Shown piece after piece: positions 6,664 to 13,114 of a DNA stretch of 14,497 bases. The notes beneath the pieces are model-generated. The model was not told the origin of the DNA. It worked only from the letters and a program-made list of their open reading frames with translations, and made no database searches. Within the stretch, counting starts at the first letter, position 1. Each line of letters starts with the position of its first letter. Made by a program: the position numbers and the translations under genes. Source of the stretch: Acidobacteriaceae bacterium (GTDB taxonomy: Bacteria > Acidobacteriota > Terriglobia > Terriglobales > Acidobacteriaceae); assembly GCA_003133425.1 (NCBI GenBank), contig PKXI01000401.1:1-14497 (forward strand), written 5' to 3'.

Positions 6664-7530
6664 TCAATCGTATCTCTCAAAGACAATCTGCTTGCGGTGC
6701 CAGCCGTAGCCGGTCATCAGATCGCGCACGCCGGAGACCATGAAGTTGAGGCCGCAGATGTAGGTGTAGATGTCGAAGCGCAGATCCTTGGGCGGAATTG
6801 CCGGATCGACTGGTGGCTGCTGCAGAGGCAGGCCTAGTTGCGCCGCGCGGTCTTCCACAATCTTCGCAACGTGCACCTGCACGTGGCCACGCAGGCCGGT
6901 CCAGCTATCCAAAGCGCGGCTTAGCGTGGGCAGGTAGTGGAAGTTGGGCTTGCGGGCGGCGAGCGCTTCGAACTCCTCGTGATAATAAATGTCGGTTTCG
7001 TGCCGGGTGCCGTAGACGAGCCAAATCTGCTTGCCGTTGCTGCGGTCAAGACCAGCGTCCGGTCCGTTCTCAGGTGGAAAGAGCCATTGGGTAAAGGCGC
7101 GCATGGGCGCGACGCCAGTGCCGGTGGCCACCAGGATGGAATCGGTAATGGGTTCCTGGAGGACGAAGTGGCCGTGAGGGCCGTGAACCTGGATGGTGGC
7201 GCCGACGGGCAGATCGGGCAGATCGGCGAGGTGATTGGAGAAGAAGCCCTCCTCGACCCGGTTGACGCAGAGCTCAAAGCGATTGGCGTTGGCGGCCGAG
7301 GCGATGGAATAGGCGCGGGTTTGCATCTTGCCGTTCTGGTCTGGCGCCACGGCGGAGATGAATTGGCCGGGAGCGTAGGGAAAACTCTCTAGCCCGTCGA
7401 TGACGAACTCGAAGTGGTAGCACTGGGCTACTTCAGAGATGCAGTCTTTGCGTGCAAGACGTGCGGTGTAAAGCTCACGTGCCAAGGCGTTTCTCGCTTT
7501 GCAGGGAAGATCTGGCCGGTGGCCGGCCAC
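6664..7530 (-). CDS. Ferredoxin-NADP+ reductase-type flavoprotein
   Basis: The 288-residue protein has the FNR two-domain fold. The FAD domain is about 18-128 with the flavin motif RAYS (72-75) and a second FAD-contact region following it. The NADP domain is about 130-288 with GTGVAPMRAF (137-146), LVYGTR (171-176) and the ICGLNFMV segment (258-265). It ends in FERYD. No iron-sulfur or flavodoxin domain is fused, so an external ferredoxin or flavodoxin partner is expected and none is encoded nearby. The start is GTG at 7530; a TATAAT box lies just upstream. It is in the same direction as the amidohydrolase 117 bp upstream but probably has its own promoter. Fpr-like electron transfer (NADPH to ferredoxin, oxidative-stress defence) is the likely role; a related NAD(P)H oxidoreductase subunit is the alternative. 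Confidence 0.88.
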   Translation of the reverse strand: MAGHRPDLPCKARNALARELYTARLARKDCISEVAQCYHFEFVIDGLESFPYAPGQFISAVAPDQNGKMQTRAYSIASAANANRFELCVNRVEEGFFSNHLADLPDLPVGATIQVHGPHGHFVLQEPITDSILVATGTGVAPMRAFTQWLFPPENGPDAGLDRSNGKQIWLVYGTRHETDIYYHEEFEALAARKPNFHYLPTLSRALDSWTGLRGHVQVHVAKIVEDRAAQLGLPLQQPPVDPAIPPKDLRFDIYTYICGLNFMVSGVRDLMTGYGWHRKQIVFERYD

Positions 7531-7536
7531 AAGACG

Positions 7537-7567
7537 ATTATATGGTGCAGGAGGACGCTGGTGTCAC
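7537..7567 (-). promoter_or_regulatory. Candidate promoter of the flavoprotein gene
   Basis: On the minus strand a perfect TATAAT (complement of 7537-7542) ends 6 nt before the GTG start. GTGACA lies upstream with a 19-nt spacer, which is longer than ideal. Initiation would fall at or within a base or two of the GTG, so the message is likely leaderless; there is no Shine-Dalgarno at the usual distance. Confidence 0.45.
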
Positions 7568-7647
7568 GCGGGCGAGGGCGGTTGGAAGCGGGTAATTCCT
7601 AAGAGCAAACTCGTACCCTTCAAACCTTCGTCTCGGTCAGCGGCTTC

Positions 7648-8565
7648 CTACAGGCCGAAAGGCCAGACGCGCTCCACTGTCTTCGAGAGAATTTCTTCCC
7701 TGTCTTCGCGGGAGAAGAAATTGACGTGATCGCGGTAAAGCTCGACAAGCCTGGCATAGGACAACTGCTGCAGTGAAACGGGCCAGTTGGTGGCCCACAT
7801 GAGGCGCCGCGCTCCGAAGGTGGCGTACAGACGCTTGACCTGATCCTGCGCATCGGGAAATGGGTAGGGCTGCCTGGAGAGAGTCCATAGGTCTGTGATC
7901 TTTACGAACACCTTCGGGTAGCGGGCGAGGTCGAGGAGCAACTTCAACAGGTTTGGGCGGTCTAGGGGACAGTCGGCCATGTGGTCGATGACAACAGTCA
8001 ATTCGGGGTTCGCTTCGATCAGCGGAACTAGATCCGGGAGGCGCGTGACAGGCGCAAGGATGGTCATCGGCACTTTCAATTCATTGCAGCGTCGCCATAG
8101 TGGAGGCATGAGCGGGCCCCGAATCCAATCGCCTTGAGCGGTTGCGTCTGGGCTGAGACGCACGCCATGGAATCCATCCTGCGTGTGTTGGCTCAAGTGG
8201 TCGGGGGCAGCCGGATCTTCAGGATTGACGCGGCAAACGCCATGGAAGATGGCTGGATAGCGCTTGAGAACACTGGCCAGATAGCTATTGTCCCAGCGGT
8301 AGTGAATGACCTGGATAATGACCGTACGGGCGACGTTATTGGCCTTCATCAGGCTGAGGAGCATTTCGGCGGAGGCATCTTCCGCAGGCGGCTTTGCTCC
8401 CGCAGCGAACGGGAACTGCGGATCGCGCTTGAAAACATGTACGTGGGAATCGATCATGAGTGGCCGGGCAGTGGTGGACTCGGTTGTGGCTGCCATCATC
8501 CGACGAAGGGAAAGAGCAATAAGACTTGCTACGGACTGAACCAGAAAACGGCGGCGGGTGAACAT
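7648..8565 (-). CDS. Tat-exported amidohydrolase (Amidohydro_2 / COG3618-like)
   Basis: The 305-residue protein opens with a twin-arginine signal TRRRFLVQS followed by a hydrophobic stretch, so it should be exported folded, consistent with a metal-bound enzyme. The mature part is a TIM-barrel metal-dependent hydrolase: HxH at H41/H43 in MIDSHVHVF, GVRLSPD in the middle, VVIDHMAD with a likely ligand His, and RLMWATNWPV near the end. The last motif usually carries a catalytic Asp (G-S/T-D-W/F-P); here it is Asn260. Family members hydrolyse lactones such as fuconolactone or pyrone dicarboxylate, or related carbon-oxygen bonds; the substrate here is unknown. The ATG at 8565 has a Shine-Dalgarno GGAGAGGA five nt upstream. 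No sugar-catabolic genes are adjacent. Confidence 0.85.
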   Translation of the reverse strand: MFTRRRFLVQSVASLIALSLRRMMAATTESTTARPLMIDSHVHVFKRDPQFPFAAGAKPPAEDASAEMLLSLMKANNVARTVIIQVIHYRWDNSYLASVLKRYPAIFHGVCRVNPEDPAAPDHLSQHTQDGFHGVRLSPDATAQGDWIRGPLMPPLWRRCNELKVPMTILAPVTRLPDLVPLIEANPELTVVIDHMADCPLDRPNLLKLLLDLARYPKVFVKITDLWTLSRQPYPFPDAQDQVKRLYATFGARRLMWATNWPVSLQQLSYARLVELYRDHVNFFSREDREEILSKTVERVWPFGL

Positions 8566-8792
8566 CGGGGTCCTCTCCGTGGCATGGAGGATGGCGCGGC
8601 CAGTTTATCAGCAAATACGGCGAGTCAGGGCCTGCTCACGCGGGGTTCGCGAGTCGGCAAGTTAGCTGCGGGGGAGATGAATTTGAGGATCATCGATTCC
8701 CTAATCTCAAAAGCGAGACCTGAGTACATGGATGGGAGACTCCGGCCGCAACTCCGGCAAACGGCGTAATGCGTTAAATGGCAATGAAACTA

Positions 8793-8840
8793 TGGTGGGC
8801 CCGGAGGGATTCGAACCCCCAACCAAGGGATTATGAGTCC
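8793..8840 (-). pseudogene. 3' half of a tRNA-Ile(CAU) gene, likely attachment-site scar
   Basis: On the minus strand the sequence reads as a tRNA from the anticodon arm to CCA. It has the seven-base loop CTCATAA with anticodon CAT, 3' anticodon stem TCCC, a T arm GGGGG-TTCGAAT-CCCTC, 3' acceptor CGGGCCC, discriminator A and encoded CCA. GACTCATAATC followed by TTGG is characteristic of the tRNA-Ile(CAU) lysidine-modified class. The 5' half is missing: only three anticodon-stem pairs remain (27-43 and 28-42 do not pair), and no D arm follows. This is what remains at one junction when a tyrosine-recombinase element integrates into a tRNA 3' half. The orientation places host DNA to the left and element DNA to the right. 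Confidence 0.75.
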
Positions 8841-9361
8841 GGTCCTATCTCTGTAAGTCTTTGATAATACAGCAGATTTAAGCGAAATTAAGCGGAGGGC
8901 TAAATCATTGAGTGAGCGTAGTTTAGCGCAAGCTTCCGCTGAAGACCGTAGCTGATGGGTGTACCGCTACTGTACCTGCGTCGTGAGGATTTCGACCGGC
9001 CGTGAATGAAGACTCCTGCCAACTGCACAGCCATTCAGAAGTTGTTCTCTGATTTCGACAAATGGGGACCATCCCACCTAAGGGGCACCTTCTCCAGATT
9101 GTAGCCGATCAGTTGGATTCCCCCACGGCATGCCGTCTTCCCAGGACTCGTCTACTGACCCGGAAGAGTAGGCTCCCGTTGATGTGACGGACTTGCCGAA
9201 TACGGATGGGCACTTCCGTGAGAAACCGCATCGCTTTTGCAACCGCAGTGCTTCAAAATTCGAGTCGCCCTCCCATTCGGCGAGGAGGCCGAAAGCGGGC
9301 ACCCGCGTCGTCAGCGGCCGCAACACCGATTTTGCCCACCTCCTTTGAGGGTGTGGCCGAC

Positions 9362-9393
9362 GAACCGCGGTTCTAGCGTAGTTCTGGCCGAAC
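9362..9393. promoter_or_regulatory. GAAC/GTTC half-site cluster resembling a LexA-type operator
   Basis: GAACCGCGGTTC (9362-9373) is a perfect 12-bp palindrome of the form GAAC-N4-GTTC. Its right half and the next half-site make GTTC-N7-GTTC (9370-9384), and GTTC-N5-GAAC follows (9381-9393). The first layout matches the Gram-positive LexA box, the second the alphaproteobacterial one. The cluster is about 165 bp upstream of the gene at 9559. Binding by a LexA-like repressor is inference. Confidence 0.3.
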
Positions 9394-9546
9394 TCCCCAA
9401 TCGGGCCCGCGAGATAAGGCCAATTGTTCTACCATTGCTGCAGTTCGAAAGAACGCTTACGGGCAAGCAAGCCGAAGTCGGGTCGAATAGGTTAGTCCGG
9501 TGGTAACGAGTTTGTGCCTAGACAACGGCACACGGGCCTTGAGCCG

Positions 9547-9554
9547 AAAGGAAG
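9547..9554 (+). promoter_or_regulatory. Shine-Dalgarno AAAGGAAG deciding the ATG at 9559
   Basis: AAAGGAAG ends 4 nt before ATG 9559. It favours this start over an in-frame GTG 45 nt upstream, which has no such site. Confidence 0.55.
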
Positions 9555-9558
9555 ACTA

Positions 9559-10212
9559 ATGCCCATATACTTATGTCGCTGGTCCAACGGAGATGTGTCA
9601 CTGGCTGCCGGAGAGTCTGAGGTTGAAGTTGCCGATGTTCTGGATGAAGTCGACAACCCCGATGCCGCCGAGCTGATGGAGCTAGACCACGCGATTGCTG
9701 TCCACTTCAAGCTTGGCACGAGGCCCGGTGAAGAAGGAACGCTGCCTCTGGGTTTCGAAGGTATGAGCGAAGAGTTGGAGTCCTCGATCTGCGAGCGAGC
9801 ATACCCTGTGTACAACGAGGTCCGCACGAAGCCGGACCCGACGGTCAAGGAGCTGACCGAAGCCCTGAAACATGAGAAGAACCCCATATACCGAAAGGCG
9901 CCCGAGCCGTCCTCCGACCCCTCGGTTGTCCGTCTACAAGATGAAATGCAAATGCCCCGTGTTGTGCTCGAACATCTGGCTGGGCGCGCGGCGGCAACCG
10001 CAGGGATCCTCGGGGAGATGGCGACCGAGGACATCAGGAAGATGGTGTGCAACCCCGTTTACTGCCTGGACCGGGTTGCTCCCTGGTTCGCTGAACCCCC
10101 TGGACCTCTGGTTCCCGTCGAAGAATGGGTTGCGGCCGGCGCCAAGCTGATCGAGGAAATCGGAGCCGGGGCCTACCTACTTCTCCTTATCGAGAACCTC
10201 AGAGGAGAATAG
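9559..10212 (+). CDS. Hypothetical soluble protein, mobile-element cargo candidate
   Basis: The 217-residue product is not recognised with confidence. It starts MPIYLCRWSNGDVSLAAG, a short beta-hairpin-like opening (aromatic, CRW, NGD) that I associate with small hypothetical proteins of accessory regions, then an acidic segment SEVEVADVLDEVDNPDAAELMELDH (about 18-42). The middle is charged and Pro-rich (about 95-125), followed by a helical part LEHLAGRAAATAGILGEMATEDIRK (about 138-162) and a C-terminal helix rich in Leu. There is no signal peptide, no membrane segment and no catalytic motif. The start is fixed by a Shine-Dalgarno. It stands alone between the tRNA scar and the SNF2 gene, 166 bp from the latter. 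Confidence 0.7.
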   Translation: MPIYLCRWSNGDVSLAAGESEVEVADVLDEVDNPDAAELMELDHAIAVHFKLGTRPGEEGTLPLGFEGMSEELESSICERAYPVYNEVRTKPDPTVKELTEALKHEKNPIYRKAPEPSSDPSVVRLQDEMQMPRVVLEHLAGRAAATAGILGEMATEDIRKMVCNPVYCLDRVAPWFAEPPGPLVPVEEWVAAGAKLIEEIGAGAYLLLLIENLRGE

Positions 10213-10216
10213 CCGG

Positions 10217-10254
10217 ACACGGACGCGGGCGGGGCAAACCTGGTAGGCCCGTGT
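10217..10254 (+). terminator. Possible stem after the hypothetical gene
   Basis: ACACGG (10217-10222) and CCGTGT (10249-10254) are complementary and start 4 nt after the stop codon, with GGGC/GCCC able to pair inside. The loop is long and no T tract follows, so this is a weak candidate. Confidence 0.25.
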
Positions 10255-10342
10255 TCCACCGGCTGGCCGCGCTCTTCCTCAAGCCCAAGCTCGGCTGCGG
10301 AACGCGCGTCCGACTTCTTCCTTCGTTGGCACTCGTGAGCTT

Positions 10343-10372
10343 TTGTCTCAAAGCCGTTGTTGCTGCTAGGTT
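10343..10372 (+). promoter_or_regulatory. Weak candidate promoter of the SNF2 operon
   Basis: TTGTCT (10343-10348), an 18-nt spacer and TAGGTT (10367-10372) give a poor but plausible promoter whose start point would coincide with the ATG at 10379. Only the first two and last bases of the -10 box match consensus. Confidence 0.25.
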
Positions 10373-10378
10373 TTGTGT

Positions 10379-13111
10379 ATGCATCCGGTGTTGCTCGCTC
10401 CCGTTCTGACTCCTCATGGACACCTCTCGCTGGCACAGGAGGACGACGCCCTTGCGCTCGACGCAGAGGTTGCGCAGCGCTTGGAAGCAAAGTTCGCGCG
10501 CGGCGCAGGCCATGGACTTCTGCAACTCGGAGCCGGCGAAGTGGGTACGGCGTTGCCCCCTGTCTTCTCGTACTGGCGTGAGTTTTCCGCTCGCTATGTC
10601 ACCGCGCTTTGCACGCACCCAAGTCTCACCGCGGATGCGGTCGACACAGGGACGGTGGAAACAATTGCGCCGCCGCCAGATGCGGAGCTGGAGTGGCTGG
10701 CCATGGCCGCGCCTCTTATGACCGGGGCCGAGTATCTAACTAGCGCCGCCTTGCGCGCGTTGTGGCTGGAAACGGACAAGGCGCTTCAGGTTGAGTTGTC
10801 TGAGCAGCGGTGCGGAGTGCAGGAGTTCCTGAAGCGCCGCAACCCGGCCTGGAATCTGGTTGGCCGGGTCTGTTTCAATCTGGCTGAAAACCGCAGCGAT
10901 GCGGAGTCGCCCTTCGCCTTCCTGGCCACCTACACCGTGCGGCTCTCGGCCAACTCCAAGGCGCAGCATCTGCCTTTGGGACAGGCTCTGCGCGAGTACG
11001 ACGGTCCTGCCAATCGAGACCGGCTTTTGTCGCTGCTGCTCCCTGTACAACGAGCCGCGGAGAATTGCCCGTGGCTGAAGGCCATGGTGGATAGCGGCGA
11101 GATCTTCCACCCGCTGCGCTGGACTCCCAGTGAAACCTCGCAGTTCTTGCGTGATTGCCCGCAGCTGGAGCAGGCAGGCATTGTCGTGCGCATGCCGGCG
11201 ACTTGGCCGGCGCATCGCCCGCCACGTCCCCGCGTCACGGCCAGGGTGGGCGGCGTTGCTCCATCGCTGGTTGGCCAGGACGCGCTGCTCGACTTCCACA
11301 TGAACGTCACGCTCGACGGCGAGTCGTTGACCGCGGCCGAAATTCGCACTCTGCTGGCCGGGACCGAGGGGCTGGCGCTCGTGCGAGGGCGCTGGGTCGA
11401 GGTGGATCGCGAACAGCTCGGCCGCATGATCGACCGGTTCAGCGAAGCAGAGCGCGCCGCGGCCCGGCATGGAATGAACTTCGGCGAAGCGATGCGTATG
11501 TTGGCCGGAGCAAGTCTCGGTGCCACAGATGGCGACGCCGAGAGCGTCGAAGCCGACTGGGCGCAAGTGACTGCCGGCCCCTGGCTTGCCGAGACCTTGA
11601 AAGGATTACGCAGCCAGGAGGGGTTGGACAATATCGATCCCGGCAAGGCGCTGAAGGGAACTCTGCGACCTTATCAGCAGGTGGGCATGCGTTGGCTCTA
11701 TCTGCTGGCGAAGCTGGGGCTGGGAGCGTGTCTGGCCGATGACATGGGATTGGGCAAGACCATTCAAGTGCTTTCGCTGCTGCTGGTGCTCAAGAAACAG
11801 TCCCTCGGAAAACTGGATAACGACAAGCCCAGCCTGCTGGTTGCTCCTGCGTCGCTGCTCGCCAACTGGGCCGCGGAACTGGAGCGCTTTGCGCCCAGTC
11901 TAAGGGTGATGGTCGCCCACACCTCGGCGATGTCAAGCGACAGTCTTAAGACCTTGTCGGCGGATTCCCTGGCTGACGTCGACGTGGTGATTGCCAGCTA
12001 CGGCACCCTGCTGCGCATTCCCTGGCTCACGGAAACCTGTTGGCGGCTGGCGGTGCTGGACGAAGCGCAGGCCATCAAGAATCCCAACGCCAAGCAAACT
12101 CGCAGCGCCAAGATGTTGAAGGCCGGTTCCCGATTTGCGCTGACCGGCACGCCAGTCGAAAACCGGCTCGGCGATCTGTGGTCCATTTTTGACTTCATTA
12201 ATCCCGGACTGCTGGGATCGGCAAAGGAGTTCACCAAGCTCACCAAGCGCCTCGCCGACCGGACCCACAATCCCTATGGGCCGCTTCGCGACCTGGTGCG
12301 CCCGTATATTCTGCGGCGGCTGAAGACCGACAAGTCGGTGATCTCCGATCTGCCTGACAAGACCGAAGTAAAGGCCTTTTGCCAGCTCAGCCGCAAGCAG
12401 GCAGCCCTCTATCAACAGGCGGTGGACGACCTCGCCGAGCAGCTTGATACGGCCGAAGGGATCCGCCGCAAGGGGCTGGTTCTTTCGTTCCTGATGCGCT
12501 TCAAACAGATCTGCAATCACCCCTCGCAGTGGCTTGGCGACAGCGCCTGGAGCGAACCGGACAGTGGCAAGTGGGCACGTCTGCGCGACATCGCGGAAGT
12601 GATCGCTGCCCGTCAAGAGAAGGTGCTGGTGTTCACGCAGTTTCGCGAGGTAACCGCCCCGCTGGCGACGCTTCTGGGCTCGATCTTCGGACGCCCTGGG
12701 CTGGTGCTTCACGGAGAAACTCCTGTGAAGAGCCGCAAGGACCTGGTGCGCCGCTTCCAGGAAGATGAAGCCGTGGGCTTTTTTGTGCTTTCGTTGAAAG
12801 CAGGTGGAACTGGACTCAATCTGACCGCGGCCTCGCACGTGATTCACTTCGATCGGTGGTGGAATCCCGCGGTTGAGAACCAAGCCACGGATCGCGCCTA
12901 CCGCATTGGGCAGAACAAGAATGTGCTGGTGCACAAGTTCGTCTGCCAGGGGACGGTCGAGGAGAAGATCGATGCGATGATCGAGTCCAAACGCCAGATT
13001 GCGCTGGATATGCTGGAAGGCGGAGCCGACCTGCTACTGACTGAGATGAAGGACGACGAACTGCTCAAATTGGTCGCGCTCGACCTTAATACGGCGCTCA
13101 AGGAGACATAA
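10379..13111 (+). CDS. SNF2-family DEAD/DEAH-box ATPase, bacterial type
   Basis: The 910-residue protein is a full-length bacterial SNF2/Rad54-like double-stranded DNA translocase. The N-terminal half (about 1-410) includes the SNF2-associated bacterial region (DUF3670-like, about 240-370). The motor has Walker A DMGLGKT (455-461, K460), motif Ia LLVAPASLLANW, Walker B DEAQ (561-564), motif III LTGTPVENRLGDLWS, then helicase domain 2 with KVLVFTQF, LHGETP, LKAGGTGLNL (motif V) and motif VI QATDRAYRIGQ (835-845). All motor motifs are intact. ATG 10379 was chosen; an in-frame TTG two codons upstream is possible. The SWIM gene follows after 3 bp, so the two form an operon. Related proteins remodel protein-DNA complexes in repair and transcription, and some serve in phage defence; nothing here decides between these. 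Confidence 0.93.
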   Translation: MHPVLLAPVLTPHGHLSLAQEDDALALDAEVAQRLEAKFARGAGHGLLQLGAGEVGTALPPVFSYWREFSARYVTALCTHPSLTADAVDTGTVETIAPPPDAELEWLAMAAPLMTGAEYLTSAALRALWLETDKALQVELSEQRCGVQEFLKRRNPAWNLVGRVCFNLAENRSDAESPFAFLATYTVRLSANSKAQHLPLGQALREYDGPANRDRLLSLLLPVQRAAENCPWLKAMVDSGEIFHPLRWTPSETSQFLRDCPQLEQAGIVVRMPATWPAHRPPRPRVTARVGGVAPSLVGQDALLDFHMNVTLDGESLTAAEIRTLLAGTEGLALVRGRWVEVDREQLGRMIDRFSEAERAAARHGMNFGEAMRMLAGASLGATDGDAESVEADWAQVTAGPWLAETLKGLRSQEGLDNIDPGKALKGTLRPYQQVGMRWLYLLAKLGLGACLADDMGLGKTIQVLSLLLVLKKQSLGKLDNDKPSLLVAPASLLANWAAELERFAPSLRVMVAHTSAMSSDSLKTLSADSLADVDVVIASYGTLLRIPWLTETCWRLAVLDEAQAIKNPNAKQTRSAKMLKAGSRFALTGTPVENRLGDLWSIFDFINPGLLGSAKEFTKLTKRLADRTHNPYGPLRDLVRPYILRRLKTDKSVISDLPDKTEVKAFCQLSRKQAALYQQAVDDLAEQLDTAEGIRRKGLVLSFLMRFKQICNHPSQWLGDSAWSEPDSGKWARLRDIAEVIAARQEKVLVFTQFREVTAPLATLLGSIFGRPGLVLHGETPVKSRKDLVRRFQEDEAVGFFVLSLKAGGTGLNLTAASHVIHFDRWWNPAVENQATDRAYRIGQNKNVLVHKFVCQGTVEEKIDAMIESKRQIALDMLEGGADLLLTEMKDDELLKLVALDLNTALKET
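13100..13106 (+). promoter_or_regulatory. Shine-Dalgarno AAGGAGA for the SWIM gene
   Basis: AAGGAGA lies inside the last codons of the SNF2 gene, 8 nt before ATG 13115, supporting coupled expression of the pair. Confidence 0.55.
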
Positions 13112-13114
13112 AGC

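Larger units (their letters stand above)
8841..9558. other. 718 bp with no convincing gene, next to the tRNA scar
   Basis: I see no recognisable protein in either direction. It begins with sequence typical of the outer flank of a tRNA attachment core (CTGTAAGTCTTTGATAATAC at 8851-8870) and a short direct repeat of TAAGCG (near 8880 and 8889). Small open frames exist on the minus strand (8900-9034, 44 aa, and 9078-9326, 82 aa) but neither has family features. A GAAC/GTTC half-site cluster lies at 9362-9393. The last part is the leader of the gene starting at 9559. Confidence 0.55.

Noticed and set aside
8134..8769. A 211-codon plus-strand frame overlapping the amidohydrolase 5' part and extending past it
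   Set aside because: Two thirds is antisense to a well-supported gene including its Tat signal, and the remainder shows no motif.
8900..9034. A 44-codon minus-strand frame next to the tRNA scar
   Set aside because: No Shine-Dalgarno, no recognisable motif; not an integrase C-terminus (no HxLRHT-type or active-site Tyr context).
9078..9326. An 82-codon minus-strand frame in the gene-poor stretch
   Set aside because: Low-complexity Ser/Gly-rich translation without family features or a clear ribosome site.
8793..9410. Group I intron splitting tRNA-Ile(CAU), as known in Azoarcus
   Set aside because: The anticodon loop is uninterrupted in the fragment, no conserved P7-like core such as AGACTA is seen upstream, and no 5' exon is found.
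9404..9450. tRNA-like words on the minus strand: GGGCCCG (same as the missing 5' acceptor) and AATGGTAGAAC (like a D arm)
   Set aside because: They are in the wrong order for a tRNA 5' half and no clover-leaf can be folded; GGGCCC is self-complementary and common in GC-rich DNA.
11933..12934. A 333-codon minus-strand frame opposite the SNF2 motor
   Set aside because: It is antisense to conserved helicase motifs and shows no domain of its own.
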